From positions 68,163,839-68,227,838 of the forward strand of contig CM054134.1 in the NCBI GenBank assembly GCA_028751875.1: DNA of 64,000 nucleotides, read 5' to 3'. The DNA comes from Rapana venosa. Its lineage: Eukaryota; Mollusca; Gastropoda; Neogastropoda; Muricidae. Below the pieces are notes generated by a model. The model did not search any database. It was not told the origin of the DNA and saw nothing but the letters and a program-made list of their open reading frames with translations. The translations under genes were made by a program, and so were the position numbers. Below, piece after piece: positions 11,021 to 21,723 of this stretch. Every line of letters begins with the position of its first letter. Position 1 is the first letter of the stretch.

Positions 11021-11314
11021 CCATGTTGTTTTCTAACCACTTCAGCCCAAAGGGACAAGCAGCTACCTTGCCCAGACTGCTGAAGTAGGCCGCCCCAACA
11101 GACGAGTTGCCGGACAGGACAGACGACTGTATTACATCATACACACAGGTTACTCTCTGAGCCTCTTCCCCTCTCTCGCTGATGATGGGAACCAGATGTG
11201 CAGTCACACCAAGAGCCAGGACCAGCACAGGCGAGGTGAGGCCACCTCCTCTCTCTCTGACTTTGTCCAGGAAAGCTAACAGCCCAGACTGGTGGACATC
11301 CTCTTCTGAGATTA
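11021..11314 (-). CDS. BRAT1: BRAT1-like protein, second coding exon
   Basis: This exon encodes about 97 residues. It enters in phase 1 after ttttccttccag and leaves in phase 1 at donor GTGAGT. The part VGAAYFSSLGKVAACPFGL aligns by eye with human BRAT1 [20 protein letters not shown], in the same order relative to the next exon. It is leucine-rich and helical, with a short GGG turn, as expected of HEAT repeats. Confidence 0.75.
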
Positions 11315-11674
11315 CTGGAAGGAAAAAGAACAGGTGCAATGCTATGTGACATAAGAAATTGACATGCTTGCACAAGTATAGGCTCTCTCTCTCTCTCTCT
11401 CTCTCTCGTCTTTTTCTCTGTCACACTTTGTTGAACATACAGACACATTGCACACACACACACACACACATGCACACACACACGCACGCATGCTTGCATG
11501 CACCCACACACAAACAGGAGTGATTCTAAATGATTATTTGAATAAAACCAGTAAGAAGACAAATGAAGGCCTTCCACTCTTTCATTCCTCACACCAAAAC
11601 AACCAGCCAAGGAGTCTAACTCTCTTGTCAACCCACAAGATTCAGACATCACCAACAACACTGCTAACACTGAC
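11315..11674. other. Intron with CT and CA microsatellites
   Basis: A (CT)n run at 11382-11408 is followed by CA-rich runs at 11450-11515. No exon is visible. Confidence 0.7.
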
Positions 11675-11816
11675 CTAGTTGTCTGATGACGTCCAGCAGG
11701 TGATGTAAAATTGTGTCATCATGAGGCACTGCCTGCATGCTGCACAGCGCCTCCAAAGTGCTGGGCAGTGCAGACAGAAACTGCTCCTTCCCATCACTCT
11801 GCTTCCCTTGGCTCAT
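11675..11816 (-). CDS. BRAT1: BRAT1-like protein, start exon
   Basis: The frame begins MSQGKQSDGKEQFLSALPST, with the ATG at 11816-11814 immediately after the acceptor cacgtttcag. The donor is GTCAGT with phase 1 exit. TLEALCSMQ and DDTILHHLLDVIRQL recall the human N-terminus (LLPALCAVL, DDTCLEKLLDWFKTV). The 5' UTR must be on an upstream exon not located here. The frame also stays open upstream of the ATG into LINE-derived sequence to about 11894, so an extended N-terminus is possible if the intron is not removed. The chosen start agrees with the family's N-terminus. Confidence 0.72.
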
Positions 11817-11829
11817 CTGAAACGTGAGA

Positions 11830-12720
11830 AATAATAATAATAATAAATGGAACTTATATAGCGCTATATCTTGCAAAGACAAATCAAAGCGCATGCATTC
11901 AACCTAATCTTACACAGTCATGCAATCAATGATAAATAATCAAAAGTTTAAACAAACAGATATTTACAAACATGGTGCGATGCAGACAAAATCTATGAAA
12001 TAAAATTTTGATAGTCAAATGTTTTTCAAAAGCACACATACACTCGCACAGGCCATATACTTTAGCAGGGTGATAGAACATGGGTTAGATATGAAACAGG
12101 AGGGGGGAAGTCTTAGGTTTGAAATAAATATGTCTTGAGGCTGGATTTAAAAGTGTCATAACTAGATTTCTGGTGAAGAGAGAGAGGAAGGTTGTTCCAG
12201 ATGGATGGACCAGAAATAGAGAATGAGCGGCGGCCAACAGTGGATTGGTTGAATCTAGGTATTCATAGGCACAAGGTATCTGCAGTAGAGCGGAGGGAAC
12301 GTGAAGGAGTGTACAGGTTAAGACATTCACATAGGTAGGAGGGTGCAGTTTTGTGGAGACATTTGTAACAGAGGGTACTGATCTTATAATCTACTCTCTG
12401 TGGCACAGGCAGCCAGTGGAGAGATCGCAAGAGAGGGGTAATGTGCTCAGATTTTTTCTTTCTGAGAACTAGTCGAGCTGCGGAGTTTTGTATACATTGA
12501 AGGGAGTGGATAGATGTTGCTGGCAGACCAGCTAAAAGAGAATTGCAATAGTCCAGACGTGAGAGAATGAGAGAAGTGACAAGTTTGGCTGTTGCATCAG
12601 TGGACAGGTACTTTCGAATTGCACTAATACGCCGTAATTGATAGTAGCACGAATGACTCATGACTGTGGAAATTATAGAAAATAGATCGACTTTAAATAT
12701 GCATTTCATGTGATGCCATA
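11830..12720 (-). mobile_element. Non-LTR retrotransposon (LINE) 3' fragment
   Basis: On the minus strand the frame from 12709 to 12263 encodes the C-terminal part of a LINE reverse transcriptase: LILSRLDYCNSLLAGLPA, then IQNSAARLVLR and ITPLLRSLHWLPV, all typical of this protein end. Another frame continues RSFSISGPSIWNNLP and FKSSLKTYLF after a frameshift near 12260. The element ends with a tatatagcgct motif and a TTATTA-type tail at 11830-11850. It lacks its 5' part and is dead. Its tail lies about 14 bp from the acceptor of the BRAT1-like start exon. Confidence 0.85.
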
Positions 12721-12726
12721 TTGTTT

Positions 12727-13335
12727 CACACAGTGTCTACCGTGAAGAAACCGTGAGGTTGTGGGTTTGATTCCCAGCCTCGCCCTTTCTTCCCAGTTTG
12801 ACAAAAAAATTGAACTGAATGTCAAAGTTCTTCAGATGAGACTATAAACCAAGGCCCCGTGTTCGAACACATGCAGAACACCTTGCGCACATGTTAAATC
12901 CTGTTCCGCTTTTCAGAAGAGTAGGCCACTGTGTGCCGGTGGAAACAGATGACAAAATTTACAAACCGCATACACACGGGGTAAAAAGGAAAAAGGTAAA
13001 GGAGTCCCATAACCTATAAGGTCGTAGGGGAGCGAGGTGTCAGAGACCTCACTTCTCTAGGGCCAGCATATTGAGGGCGGCGCCCATCTCCTCTCCCTCG
13101 CTGCTTTACCTTCCCTGACCCTAAAGAGGGCAGGTACCCATTTACAGCTGGGTGAACTGGGGGAACTGTACTGAAGCCAAGGCACACAAACGGTCACCCA
13201 TCCAACTGGTAACCACGCTCGACGCTGCTTAACTTGGCTGGGGGAAAGCGAGTGCTCCGACCACTGAGCTATCCCGTCCCCTGTAAAAAAGCACATGAGT
13301 GCTTATTCCATTATCCTTGATATAAAAGAATACAT
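12727..13335 (+). repeat. SINE-like repeat, copy 3, split by a nested SINE
   Basis: The left part (12727-12981) has a tRNA B-box-like gtgggtttgattcccagcct, then cttcagatgagactataaacc and gccggtggaaacagatgaca, ending ccgcatacacacgggg. The 3' part (tgtaaaaaagcacatgagtg to gatataaaagaat) resumes at about 13282. The copy at 14.56-14.85 kb shows the two parts normally join directly. Confidence 0.75.
12982..13281 (-). mobile_element. tRNA-derived SINE nested in copy 3
   Basis: Read on the minus strand it begins gggacgggatagctcagtgg followed by tcggagcactcg, a tRNA-like head. Its body runs through aggtaaagcagcgagggag and gaagtgaggtctctgacacc, and it ends in a CCTTTACC-rich tail. A shorter copy of the same family lies at 21.72-21.84 kb. 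Confidence 0.8.
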
Positions 13336-13610
13336 AAAATAACAAGTGTAAGTGTGCATGCACATCTCCTGTCAAAAAAAAAAAATGAACAGAAAAAATT
13401 ACATAGAAAAACAAATAACAAGATAAACAGATTTACGCTGATCAGTGTATTGTATACCAGTAAGGAAAAAACCATTTGTGAAAAGAATCTAAATTTAAAG
13501 TTGTATACAAACACTTTCTGCTACATCAATCCTTCAAGAAAAACTGGAATATCTTGGCACCAGTTTGGACATCTCTATACTTGCACAGAGGCGGGTGATG
13601 CTGTAAAGTT

Positions 13611-13667
<57 letters not shown>

Positions 13668-14510
13668 TACATGATACAGAATAGATACTTCAGTGAGATC
13701 TAGTTGGGTTTTTTCCTTAGGGATTTTTGGGCCTAAGTTTAACCGAGTTCTTGTTAGATTATGTTCCCTTGCCAGTTGTAATATAGGGTTTCATATTATC
13801 ATTAGACAGATTCAGGGACTCTAGCTACTTTCGTTTCTCTTCGAAAAACATAGAAACATCTCCGTTTTAGGTTTGGAACATAAAGACTTCCGGCAGTTTC
13901 GACTACTGTACTTCTCAAATTACCAGGGCTTACTGCTGATGACAGCATATTCTTAATACCATCACAGGTAGATTGGCTCTACAGACTTACTATGTTAGTG
14001 ACTGAGAATCAGATCCTAGAGGAACGAATCAGTGAGTTTCATTTCATCCTGAGCGTGTAGGATACAGCGGACCTGAGGGACTTTTCAAGTGAGAGGGGCA
14101 AAGGGAGGTAATGCACATAGGCCTAAATGGTTACTCATGTACTGTAATTAAAAAAAGAAAAAGAAAAGACGAATTAAGTCAGATGGGTAAATTCTGGCAC
14201 CTATTCCTCCTTCTAGTTTTCTCTAATAAAGTACAAGATTTTTTCTTGCATTCTTTGGTGTCTATAAGACATCAATAACTAACTAAAGTAAGTGCTTTGA
14301 AGATGCACATCAGCAACGTCGTCTGCTGCACTTGCTTTTAGCGAGTATACACAAAGCAGTTTAGCCAAAACTATCGGTATATTTTATTTTATTTTATTCT
14401 TTTATATTGAGGATAATGGAATAAGCAATTATGTGCTTTTTTTACATAAGTAATTAACGTTGCGTTATGTTGCCGATTAAATTTGTTTAGAGAACGTGGT
14501 GAAGGTTTCA
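13336..14510. other. Intergenic region between divergent genes
   Basis: It holds a (TC)n(AC)n microsatellite at 13613-13668 and mostly unique sequence from 13680 to 14390. It lies between the BRAT1-like start exon (minus) and the FAM241B start (plus), so a promoter or 5' UTR exon of either gene could be here, but I cannot point to one. Confidence 0.4.
13613..13668. repeat. (TC)n(AC)n microsatellite
   Basis: A pure TC run changes to an AC run without interruption. Confidence 0.95.
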
Positions 14511-14512
14511 CA

Positions 14513-14552
<40 letters not shown>

Positions 14553-14555
14553 CAC
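14511..14555. repeat. (CA)n microsatellite
   Basis: A CA run lies directly before SINE-like copy 4. Confidence 0.9.
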
Positions 14556-14851
14556 TCCCGTTTGATTCCCGTTCAAGGGGGATCTTTTCCCCTGGAGTTA
14601 ACATCAGTGCAGACTCCACTCTTCCCAAAAGTCCTTCGGATTATACTATAAACCGAGGTCCCCTGTGCGAACGCATGCAGAACATCTTGCTCACACGTTA
14701 AATCCTGTTCCGCTTTTCGTAAGAGTAAGTCATTGTGTGCCGGTGGGAACAGATTACAGAATTTACAAAACCGCATACACACATACATACGGGGACTGGA
14801 TGCAAATAGCACATAAATGCTTACTCCATTATCCTCGATATAAAAGAATAA
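14556..14851 (+). repeat. SINE-like dispersed repeat, copy 4 (near complete)
   Basis: It opens with cccgtttgattcccgttcaa (B-box-like), then ggagttaacatcagtgcaga, actataaaccgaggtcccc, ttaaatcctgttccgctttt and ggggactggatgcaaatagc, and ends in the AT-rich tail gatataaaagaataa followed by a CA microsatellite. It is the best intact reference copy in the window. Confidence 0.75.
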
Positions 14852-14886
<35 letters not shown>

Positions 14887-14960
14887 CACACATTGTCCAG
14901 ACGAAGGTTTTTCATAAAATTATAATTTTCAGAATATAAGCACATATTATACAGGCGCGC

Positions 14961-15002
<42 letters not shown>
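14852..15002. repeat. (CA)n and (GT)n microsatellites
   Basis: A CA run (14852-14893) and a GT run (about 14959-15002) lie about 65 bp apart, so a single strand could fold back on itself. Confidence 0.9.
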
Positions 15003-15003
<1 letters not shown>

Positions 15004-15274
15004 CGTGACATTTTATTTGAGGTCATTTGAACACCAAACTGAAATATAGCTTTTGTGTCTTTGATATTTTTGATCTGTATCAATCTGCCAGTCAGTATTG
15101 TAATTGCCCTTCATGGGATGATTAAAGTGTTTTTGACTTTGACTTTGATTTGACTTTGACTTACTACCTTTTCCAACGACCACCCAGCTTCCTTTCAAAA
15201 GCAAATTGTTTCTAGGACATACATGCCTTTGACATTGACACTGAAGTTTATCCCTAGATCACTGAAGAAGCTAC

Positions 15275-15396
<122 letters not shown>

Positions 15397-15639
15397 GTTT
15401 TGCTTATAGTTATAGTGTATCCTGATGAAGGATTCATATTTTATATTTTCAATACTTTATTGGGCTTGTCCGCTGTACTTAAGTTTTATTGAGTGTCCTA
15501 TTTCAAAATCTTATTGTTATATGTAACAAGTATATGTACCATTTGACAATGTGTGGATGTTTATCTTTATGATTTAGTAAGTTTGGTTGTTGTTATTTTT
15601 CTTGGTTTTGTTGTTGTTCTTCTTGTTGTTGTTTGTTTT

Positions 15640-15862
15640 TCTCTTTTTTTCTTTTTCCTTCTTTTGTTGATTTGATTTTTCTTTCTCCTTGTTTGTTTTG
15701 GTTGGGGGGGGTGGGGGGGGGGGGGGGGGGGGGGTTAGGGTCTTCTTCTTTTTTTTTTTTTTTGGTTGCTGTTTTTGGGGTTGTTGTTTTTTGTTCGGTT
15801 GTTTTTTTGTTTGTTTGTTTGTTTTGTTGGGGGGGGGGGGGGGGAGGGGGCTGTTTTGAAAA
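15640..15862. repeat. Low-complexity T/G region with two poly-G runs
   Basis: The poly-G runs lie at about 15703-15734 and 15829-15844, inside GT-rich sequence. They can form G-quadruplexes and are likely to be inaccurately assembled. Confidence 0.85.
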
Positions 15863-15935
15863 GGGTTATTTCCCCTTGTTTCTACTGTGAGAGTGTTAAA
15901 GTGTTGGGTTATTATTAAGATGTATCCCTACGGGC

Positions 15936-15994
15936 GGGGACTGGATGTAAAAAAGCACATGAGTGCTTATTCATTATCCTCGAAATAAAAGAAT
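15936..15994 (+). repeat. SINE-like 3' tail fragment, followed by ATC/TTC repeats
   Basis: The segment ggggactggatgtaaaaaag ... cctcgaaataaaagaatttg matches the 3' end of copy 4. It runs into imperfect TCATTG, ATC and TTC repeats to about 16185. Confidence 0.75.
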
Positions 15995-16789
15995 TTGTCA
16001 TTGTCATTGTCATTGTCTCTCTTGGTCGCGTCGTTGTTATCATCATCATTATCATCGTCATCGTCGCCATCATCATCATCACCCGCAACGTCGTCATCGC
16101 TCTGGTCATCCTCATCGTTGTTATCTTCTTCTTCTTCTTCTTGTTCTTCCTCATCGTCATTCTTCTTATTATTATCAATATGGCTATTTACATGATTAGG
16201 AAATTGGATGCTTTTTAGAAATTAAAAAAAAATGTTTGCAAAATTGTGGCCCTCTCTCTGTCTCTGCAGTCACGTGTGTTTTTGTGTGTGTTAAAAAAAA
16301 AATTATTTGCATTTTACATCTTGGATGATTTGACACCCCCCCCCCCCTTTTTTTTTTTTTTTCTTCGAACAGAATTGTGCTCTTTGTTATTTGGTTGAGA
16401 AGTTTTTTGTGTTCTTTTGCCCAGAGGGCTAGTTGTAAAAAAAAAAAAAAGCCTGTTTACGTATGCTATAACCCTTTAAACAAAACAAAGTCTATTCAAT
16501 TCAATTCATTTCAATTCAATTCAATTCTCTCTCTCTCTCTCTGATGTTTATTTTGTTTTAGTCCTACCTTCCTTTTCTCTCTCTGATGTTTATTTTGTTT
16601 TAGTCCTGCCTTCCTTTTATATAGGCCCTAGTCAGTTTCTTTTCATTCACACCAAAGTGATTGCCCTTTACACGTAGGCCTATGACTTGTTGATAGTCTA
16701 ACTTGTGACTGTACCCCTGTTTGACATAGTTTCCATTCATACCAATTTAGAATTACCATTGATTTAGTGTTGTTGCAAATGATTCAGGC

Positions 16790-16897
16790 ATGGTAAAAAT
16801 TCTGAGTAACGGGGACATCGTGCCAGACGATGATCCAAGAGCCCAAGGAACGAGTTCACGAGGAAATCGACAGGATAACGCAAACAGACCCCGTCAG
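16790..16897 (+). CDS. FAM241B: FAM241B homologue, exon 1
   Basis: This exon encodes the first 36 residues, beginning MVKILSNGDIVPDDDPR. The human FAM241B (C10orf35) start has the same pattern of M-V-x-I-L-x-N-G and D-D-D-P-R. The exon leaves in phase 0 at donor GTAATA, and exon 2 at 19087 continues in phase 0. The ATG is the first in this frame and matches the family's start exactly, so the start is secure. FAM241B is a small single-pass membrane protein of the DUF4605 family, reported to affect lysosome homeostasis. Upstream, 16490-16640 is CT- and TTTTAG-rich sequence, with tttattttgttttagtcct duplicated. Confidence 0.92.
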
Positions 16898-17594
16898 GTA
16901 ATATAAATAATCTTATTTAGGCCTTTTCTAGGTTCACAAACCACAGTATGTGTCACACACACCATCACGCGCACACACACCCGAGCACGGTCTACCTTTT
17001 ACTTAGTTTATAGAGAGGCAGTAAGAGAAGCAATATACTTTGTGTGTGTGTGTGTGTGTCCCATGTACTGATGAAGATATAATAAATTAAATTAACATCG
17101 TAGTTTATAGGAAAAGCTTCTAGATGAACGTTTTTATATGTGTAGTGTGGAGTGTTTCTCTTCTGTTGATAGGACAAATTTGGTTATTGCTGAGAGAGAA
17201 CCATCAATGTTGATTGTACTGTAGTCTACTTTGCACTTGCAGCACTGAAAGAATCATGTGAATAGACAATACCCAACCATGGCAACATAGCAGCCCACAT
17301 GGCAACACTGACACAGTGACAGTCAGATGGTTGTGTTTTTGTTTGTGTAGTTTACCTTTAGAAGCAGAATAAAAGAAAAATACAATCACTTCAGAAATCT
17401 AATTATTGATGTGATGAATGTACTTGCCTATCTCGATCTCTATATATAGAGATATATATATATATAAACATAAAAAAGGCCTGATTTGTTTGGTATGCGT
17501 GTGTGTGTGTGTGTTTAGGAAGAAGAAAAACAAAACATTTATCAAATCTTGACATCTTTTTTTCTCCTAGAAAATGACACAGCTTGTTTCTACT

Positions 17595-18006
17595 TGTTCT
17601 TTGGCTAGTGCTCCGAGGTTCACCAATGGTGAGATTTTGCATATACTACTGATTTTACTGACCCTTAAAAATGGTATTGCTGCAATGTGATTTGGGGATA
17701 GTGTTTAAACACACATGTGTGCATGCATTTATTAAATATTGTCATCGGTTAGTGTTACTTCCATTACAAAATGGCCTTCTAAAAGGCAGAACGGATTTCA
17801 ACATGTGCGCAAGATGTTCTCTGTCATGTTCAGATATTGGACCTCAGGTTGTACTATAGTCTCATCTGAAAGACTTTTGGGGGAGTGGAGTTGGTACTGA
17901 TGTTAACTCCAAGGGAAAAATCCTTGGAGGGGCATCTCAGTGGTGGCTCAATTCTGGGGCATCAGATCGTGAGCACAACACTCTAACCACTAGACTACCC
18001 CACCCC
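17595..18006 (-). repeat. SINE-like dispersed repeat, copy 5, with tRNA-like head
   Basis: On the minus strand it starts ggggtggggtagtctagtgg followed by ttagagtgttg, a tRNA-derived head with an A-box-like stretch. It continues through ttaacatcagtaccaactcc, a region like cagatgagactatagtacaa, and gttcaccaatggtgag read on plus. Confidence 0.7.
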
Positions 18007-18269
18007 TAGTTTGAAAAAGCATTAGAATTCATGATTGATACAGAACAGAATGCTTAATAGTTGATAAAGTTTTACATCACCTGGTCTGCTAACAGCTGTG
18101 TTATTGACAGTTATTATCTTTACCAGTTTATGTGTAACATCATTCAATCACTGCAATTTTTTTCTCTCTCCATAATTCCGCATTTATAAACAGGTTATAC
18201 ATTCTGATGACTTGACCATACTCTGTTCACTGTTGTCACCTGTACTTTTTAATTTTTTCATGTTCCTTG

Positions 18270-18620
18270 GTTAGACTTAGAGCTCAGAGGTTCACCAATG
18301 GTAAGATTTTTGCATTTTATTTAACTGTCCCCCCCCCACACACACACACATTAAGGTAGCCACATTCCAACTTTAGGGATACAGTTGGGAATTGAACCTA
18401 CCAATTTTGCCAGGACAGTCAGGAGGTATCCCCCTGCTCTGTCCGATTTTCAACTGTTGTGGGTTCTTTTGACATGCACAAGTCTGTAAACACAGTGGGA
18501 CACTGGTTTGACTCCTCCAAAATTACAAAAGACTTAACACTCACTTCGATTTTCCTGTCAAACTGGGAAGAAAGGGATAGGCTGGGAATTGAACCCAGAA
18601 CCTCCTAGTTTCCTGTGCTA
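18270..18620 (-). repeat. SINE-like dispersed repeat, copy 6
   Basis: On the minus strand, ggttctgggttcaattccca is a good B box, followed by cctttcttcccagtttgaca, which matches copy 3. The distal part reads gaggttcaccaatggtaag and ttaaggtagccacattccaa on plus. Confidence 0.7.
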
Positions 18621-18734
18621 TAACACATCAAGAAACTTGGGCAGAGAAGATGATTTATGTGGCAGCCATTTTTTTTCCTTTCCCACCAATTTGCTTATCA
18701 TGTTATGACTTGTAAAGATCTTCTCTTCTAACTC

Positions 18735-18832
18735 CATCAGGAGTTATTGGGGTGCTGCAGAGAATTGTTCAGGCAGTGTTAGTGTATCTTGGGCAACATG
18801 AACCTGGTAGAACCCCTCCCTCTCCAGGTTTC
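18735..18832 (+). repeat. Dispersed repeat family B, copy 1
   Basis: The string of blocks catcaggagttattgggg, ttcaggcagtgttag, atgaacctggtagaaccc, ccctctccagg is shared with 54645-54752 on the same strand and, in reverse, with 22425-22495 and 26983-27055. Confidence 0.65.
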
Positions 18833-19086
18833 AGATTGCAGGCTGGTGTGTTTTTGTCATCTGCAGTAATGGTTCATAGCTGGCATATATCTTTTTACAA
18901 AATGTCATGTTACTTAGGGTTTGTATTGTATAATAGTATTTATGAATACATTCTGTGTGCATTTAGTCATAAGACTTTTGCATTTGAAGCATTTGAGGGG
19001 AATGGAGTTGGATTAGTTGTGATTGTGTCGAATATTATAAACCACGTTTTTAATTAATTGTTGGTTTCTGGTTGTTTATTTTTCAG

Positions 19087-19491
19087 GGCTTCGTGCAGCA
19101 TACAGACCATGGCCCAAACCCAGGACAGGGCATGTACATGGGGGGAAGAGGAGGAGGAGGACAACAGGTGTCAGTGTTTGATGGCATCAACCAGAAACTG
19201 TTGGCTATGGGAATCCCTCGGTTCAGCATTGGACAGTTCACCTTTGAACCCATAGTGTCTGTAGGATTTCTGCTGGCTGGGGTTTTCTTTGGCCTGCCAG
19301 GACTGATTTTTGCAGCGGTGCTGTTTGTGGTGTCCAAAATCAGTCAGCCAGGAGGCAATCCTTTCACTGGAGGAGGAGGACAAGGGCAGCAGGGGGGAAA
19401 TGGAGGCCAGCAACCTGGGGGAGGTGGAGGAGGGTTTGGTGGGGGAGGGTTTGGTGGAGGGTCAGGAGGGCACAGATTGGGAAGATCATAG
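19087..19491 (+). CDS. FAM241B: FAM241B homologue, exon 2 with glycine-rich tail
   Basis: Exon 2 encodes residues 37-170 and the stop. The conserved family core is at residues 66-90: FDGINQKLLAMGIPRFSIGQ then FEPI; human FAM241B has FNDLNRQLVNMGFPQWHLGN then VEPV. One hydrophobic segment at residues about 92-119 (VSVGFLLAGVFFGLPGLIFA and on) is the membrane anchor. After KISQ, where the human protein ends, this one continues with about 48 residues rich in Gly and Gln and ends HRLGRS. The N-terminal half also has a GGRGGGG stretch. Total length is 170 residues against 121 in human. The protein is expected to sit in an internal membrane; its topology is not decided by sequence alone. Confidence 0.92.
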   Translation, partial: GFVQHTDHGPNPGQGMYMGGRGGGGQQVSVFDGINQKLLAMGIPRFSIGQFTFEPIVSVGFLLAGVFFGLPGLIFAAVLFVVSKISQPGGNPFTGGGGQGQQGGNGGQQPGGGGGGFGGGGFGGGSGGHRLGRS

Positions 19492-19967
19492 CTGTTCGGT
19501 GGCGAATGGGTAGATATTGAATTCAACAGCACTTAGTAAGTGTTCATGAAATATAAGTAAGAGCAATGTTCATTTATCATATTGAAATGCACAGAGAGTC
19601 AAATGCTTTACTGCACATGTTCGTTACTTTAGGGTGGCATTCTCACTGAAGAAAGAGAAAGTATACAAGCAGTTTGTCTAGTTAGAAGTTACCAAAATAT
19701 TAGGGCGAACAACGGTGCTTGTTCCTTTTGAATATATAGCCGACATGTCCTAAGTGACAGAAGGTCAGATAGATATCAGGTAGGCCTATATGATTATTCA
19801 TCGGTTTGTCCTGTCATTATTATGAGCTTTGTTAATTTTGAAATTAATCATCAGTAGTAAATTGCAAGTGCCATGTTAATTTTTAGCTTTAGTATATATA
19901 TCTTTTAGGGACAAAAATTAGGACAAAATATGATTTTTTACTTATTCACAAGGTTTTTATGACAGAA

Positions 19968-19973
19968 AATAAA
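19968..19973 (+). promoter_or_regulatory. Candidate polyadenylation signal of FAM241B
   Basis: AATAAA lies about 480 bp after the stop codon in AT-rich sequence. It is the first canonical hexamer after the stop that I found; a second AATAAA-type site near 20381 lies in repeat sequence. Confidence 0.45.
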
Positions 19974-20209
19974 TTAAAACATATAATCTTGAACAAATTG
20001 AAGCAAAGATTGAATGAAGAGCCATGAAATAGAAAGTAAAAATAAGTTTGCCATGCTCTTGAAGAAATTGCATCAGTCACAGTTGTTTTTAGTGACGTTT
20101 GTTTATATTGTGCACAGACATTGCACATATCTTTATCATGATTGCACATAACATTTTTATCAGGTTTTTCAGAATTGAATGAGATCTTGAGGCCAATATG
20201 AAAATGCCA

Positions 20210-20640
20210 ATAACATAAAGCCAATGAAATCAGTTAATTGCCAATCCCCAGTCCAGGGTAAACACAAATTCAATGCCTGTATGTGTGCATAGATCTGCTT
20301 GTGTGTACATGTGCCACACTTGATATAGTAGGAACACATGCATGCGTTTGCATGTACATGCACACACACTGTACCATCTGGAAATAAAAATTTGACTTTG
20401 ACTTTGACACACTGTACATACAGAGATGCATGTTTTTGCCCTCCCACATACAGAGAAATGCATGTTTTTGCCCTCTCAAGAAGACTAGAATATTCTGGAA
20501 TTGACAGTTATATTCTTTTTTGTGTTTACCAAAAAATTGCTTTAATAAGGAAATCATAAAATGAAAATGAGAAGTTCTGGCCAGTTGTTGAATAATAATA
20601 ATAATAATATATGGAATTTATATAGCGCTGAATCTTGTAT
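20210..20640. repeat. TTTGAC-tailed repeat and LINE 3' end fragment
   Basis: The segment ggaaataaaaatttgacttt at about 20381 with TTTGAC units resembles a retroposon tail also seen at 15130. At 20592-20640 an ATA-type tail joins atatatggaatttatatagc gctgaatcttg, the same 3' end as the LINE at 11.83 kb and in the same minus orientation. Confidence 0.65.
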
Positions 20641-20944
20641 AATCACTACAACATTCCTGTTAAAAGCAATCTACTGTTAGCCGACTAATATGATGGTACA
20701 TATGATGTCCAGTGTGTCTTCTGTCTTGTAAAAATCATGACTGTAATGGCTATTATTTTACTGGGTCTGTTGTATGTGTGTGTGTGTATATATGTGTGTG
20801 TGTGTGTGAAGTTTGCTTTTTTTTCTCTGTCTCTTCTTTTACTGTGTGTGTGTGTGTGTGAAATATTTTTACTGGTTTTGTTTTCTTGAACACTTTTTAT
20901 GTGTCATGTAACCACACACACACACGATCACGATTATGATATTC

Positions 20945-21470
20945 TGGAAGGGAGCAGGATAGCCTAGTATTTTGTGGTCTGACGGCCTGGGATTGAGCCA
21001 CCATGGATTTGATCATTTTAGGGGAATTTTCCCCTTCAAACATAAATACTGACACCACTCCCCCAAACGTCCTTTGGATGATGTCCCATGTCATGTGTAA
21101 ACGCACACAAAAAATTGTTTGCACATGTTAAAACCTGTTTCACCTTTTGGAAGAGTAGGTCATTTTGTGCTGGTAGGAATGGATGACAAAGTTTTAAAAA
21201 ATACATGCACGTGTCGTGTTCAGACACCTTTCCTGAAGTCAGAATGCAGCTACCTTAATGGTGGGTTAAAATGGTCACGTTCTCACCATTGCTGAATCTT
21301 GAAACTCTAGACAAGGAACTATAAAAAAAATGTGTATTCGGGAAGATTTTAGCTGATTTATCCCTGGAGTTGGAAAGCAGCTACCTTCATGGTGGAGAAA
21401 ATGGTCACGTTTGCAAAATCTGACCATTGGTGAACCTCGGAGCTCTAGCTGAGGAAGGGGGAGGAAAAAA
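20945..21470 (+). repeat. SINE-like dispersed repeat, copies 7 and 8
   Basis: The tRNA-like head aggatagcctagtattttgt and gggattgagccaccatgg is followed by accactcccccaaacgtcct, caccttttggaagagtaggt and gtcagaatgcagctacctta. A second partial copy, gttggaaagcagctaccttc followed by gaacctcggagctctagctg, follows at 21367-21450 as a tandem partial duplication. Confidence 0.7.
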
Positions 21471-21723
21471 AAGCTCTAATTAAAACTGAGTGCAGACAAT
21501 TACATTTAAAAACAAAGTGAATTATCCAGAGATCAAATAACTGATCCTTTGAAAAAAGTGATGTTCAATCAGTTGCAACAAATTACAACTTTTTTAACAT
21601 TCAAATTCATATAAAATTCATAGGGTGGATTAGTGTCATTCTGCATACTGTTTGGACACAGGCTGTTAATGTGTGGCTTCTCCTTTTCTTTGTAACTTTG
21701 ACTCAGTCTGTATAAGTTTTACA

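Larger units (their letters stand above)
16898..19086 (+). other. Intron of the FAM241B homologue
   Basis: This 2.19-kb intron has donor GTAATA and acceptor tttatttttcag. It contains two minus-oriented SINE-like copies (17.6-18.0 and 18.27-18.62 kb), short GT runs and another dispersed repeat near 18735-18832. Confidence 0.85.

Noticed and set aside
12263..12709. LINE reverse-transcriptase frame as a host gene
   Set aside because: It matches the C-terminal end of non-LTR reverse transcriptases, lacks the catalytic part, is frameshifted downstream and ends in a retroposon tail.
12982..13281. A tRNA gene at the SINE head
   Set aside because: The gggacgggatagctcagtgg head resembles a tRNA 5' half, but it lacks a complete cloverleaf and is joined to a SINE body.
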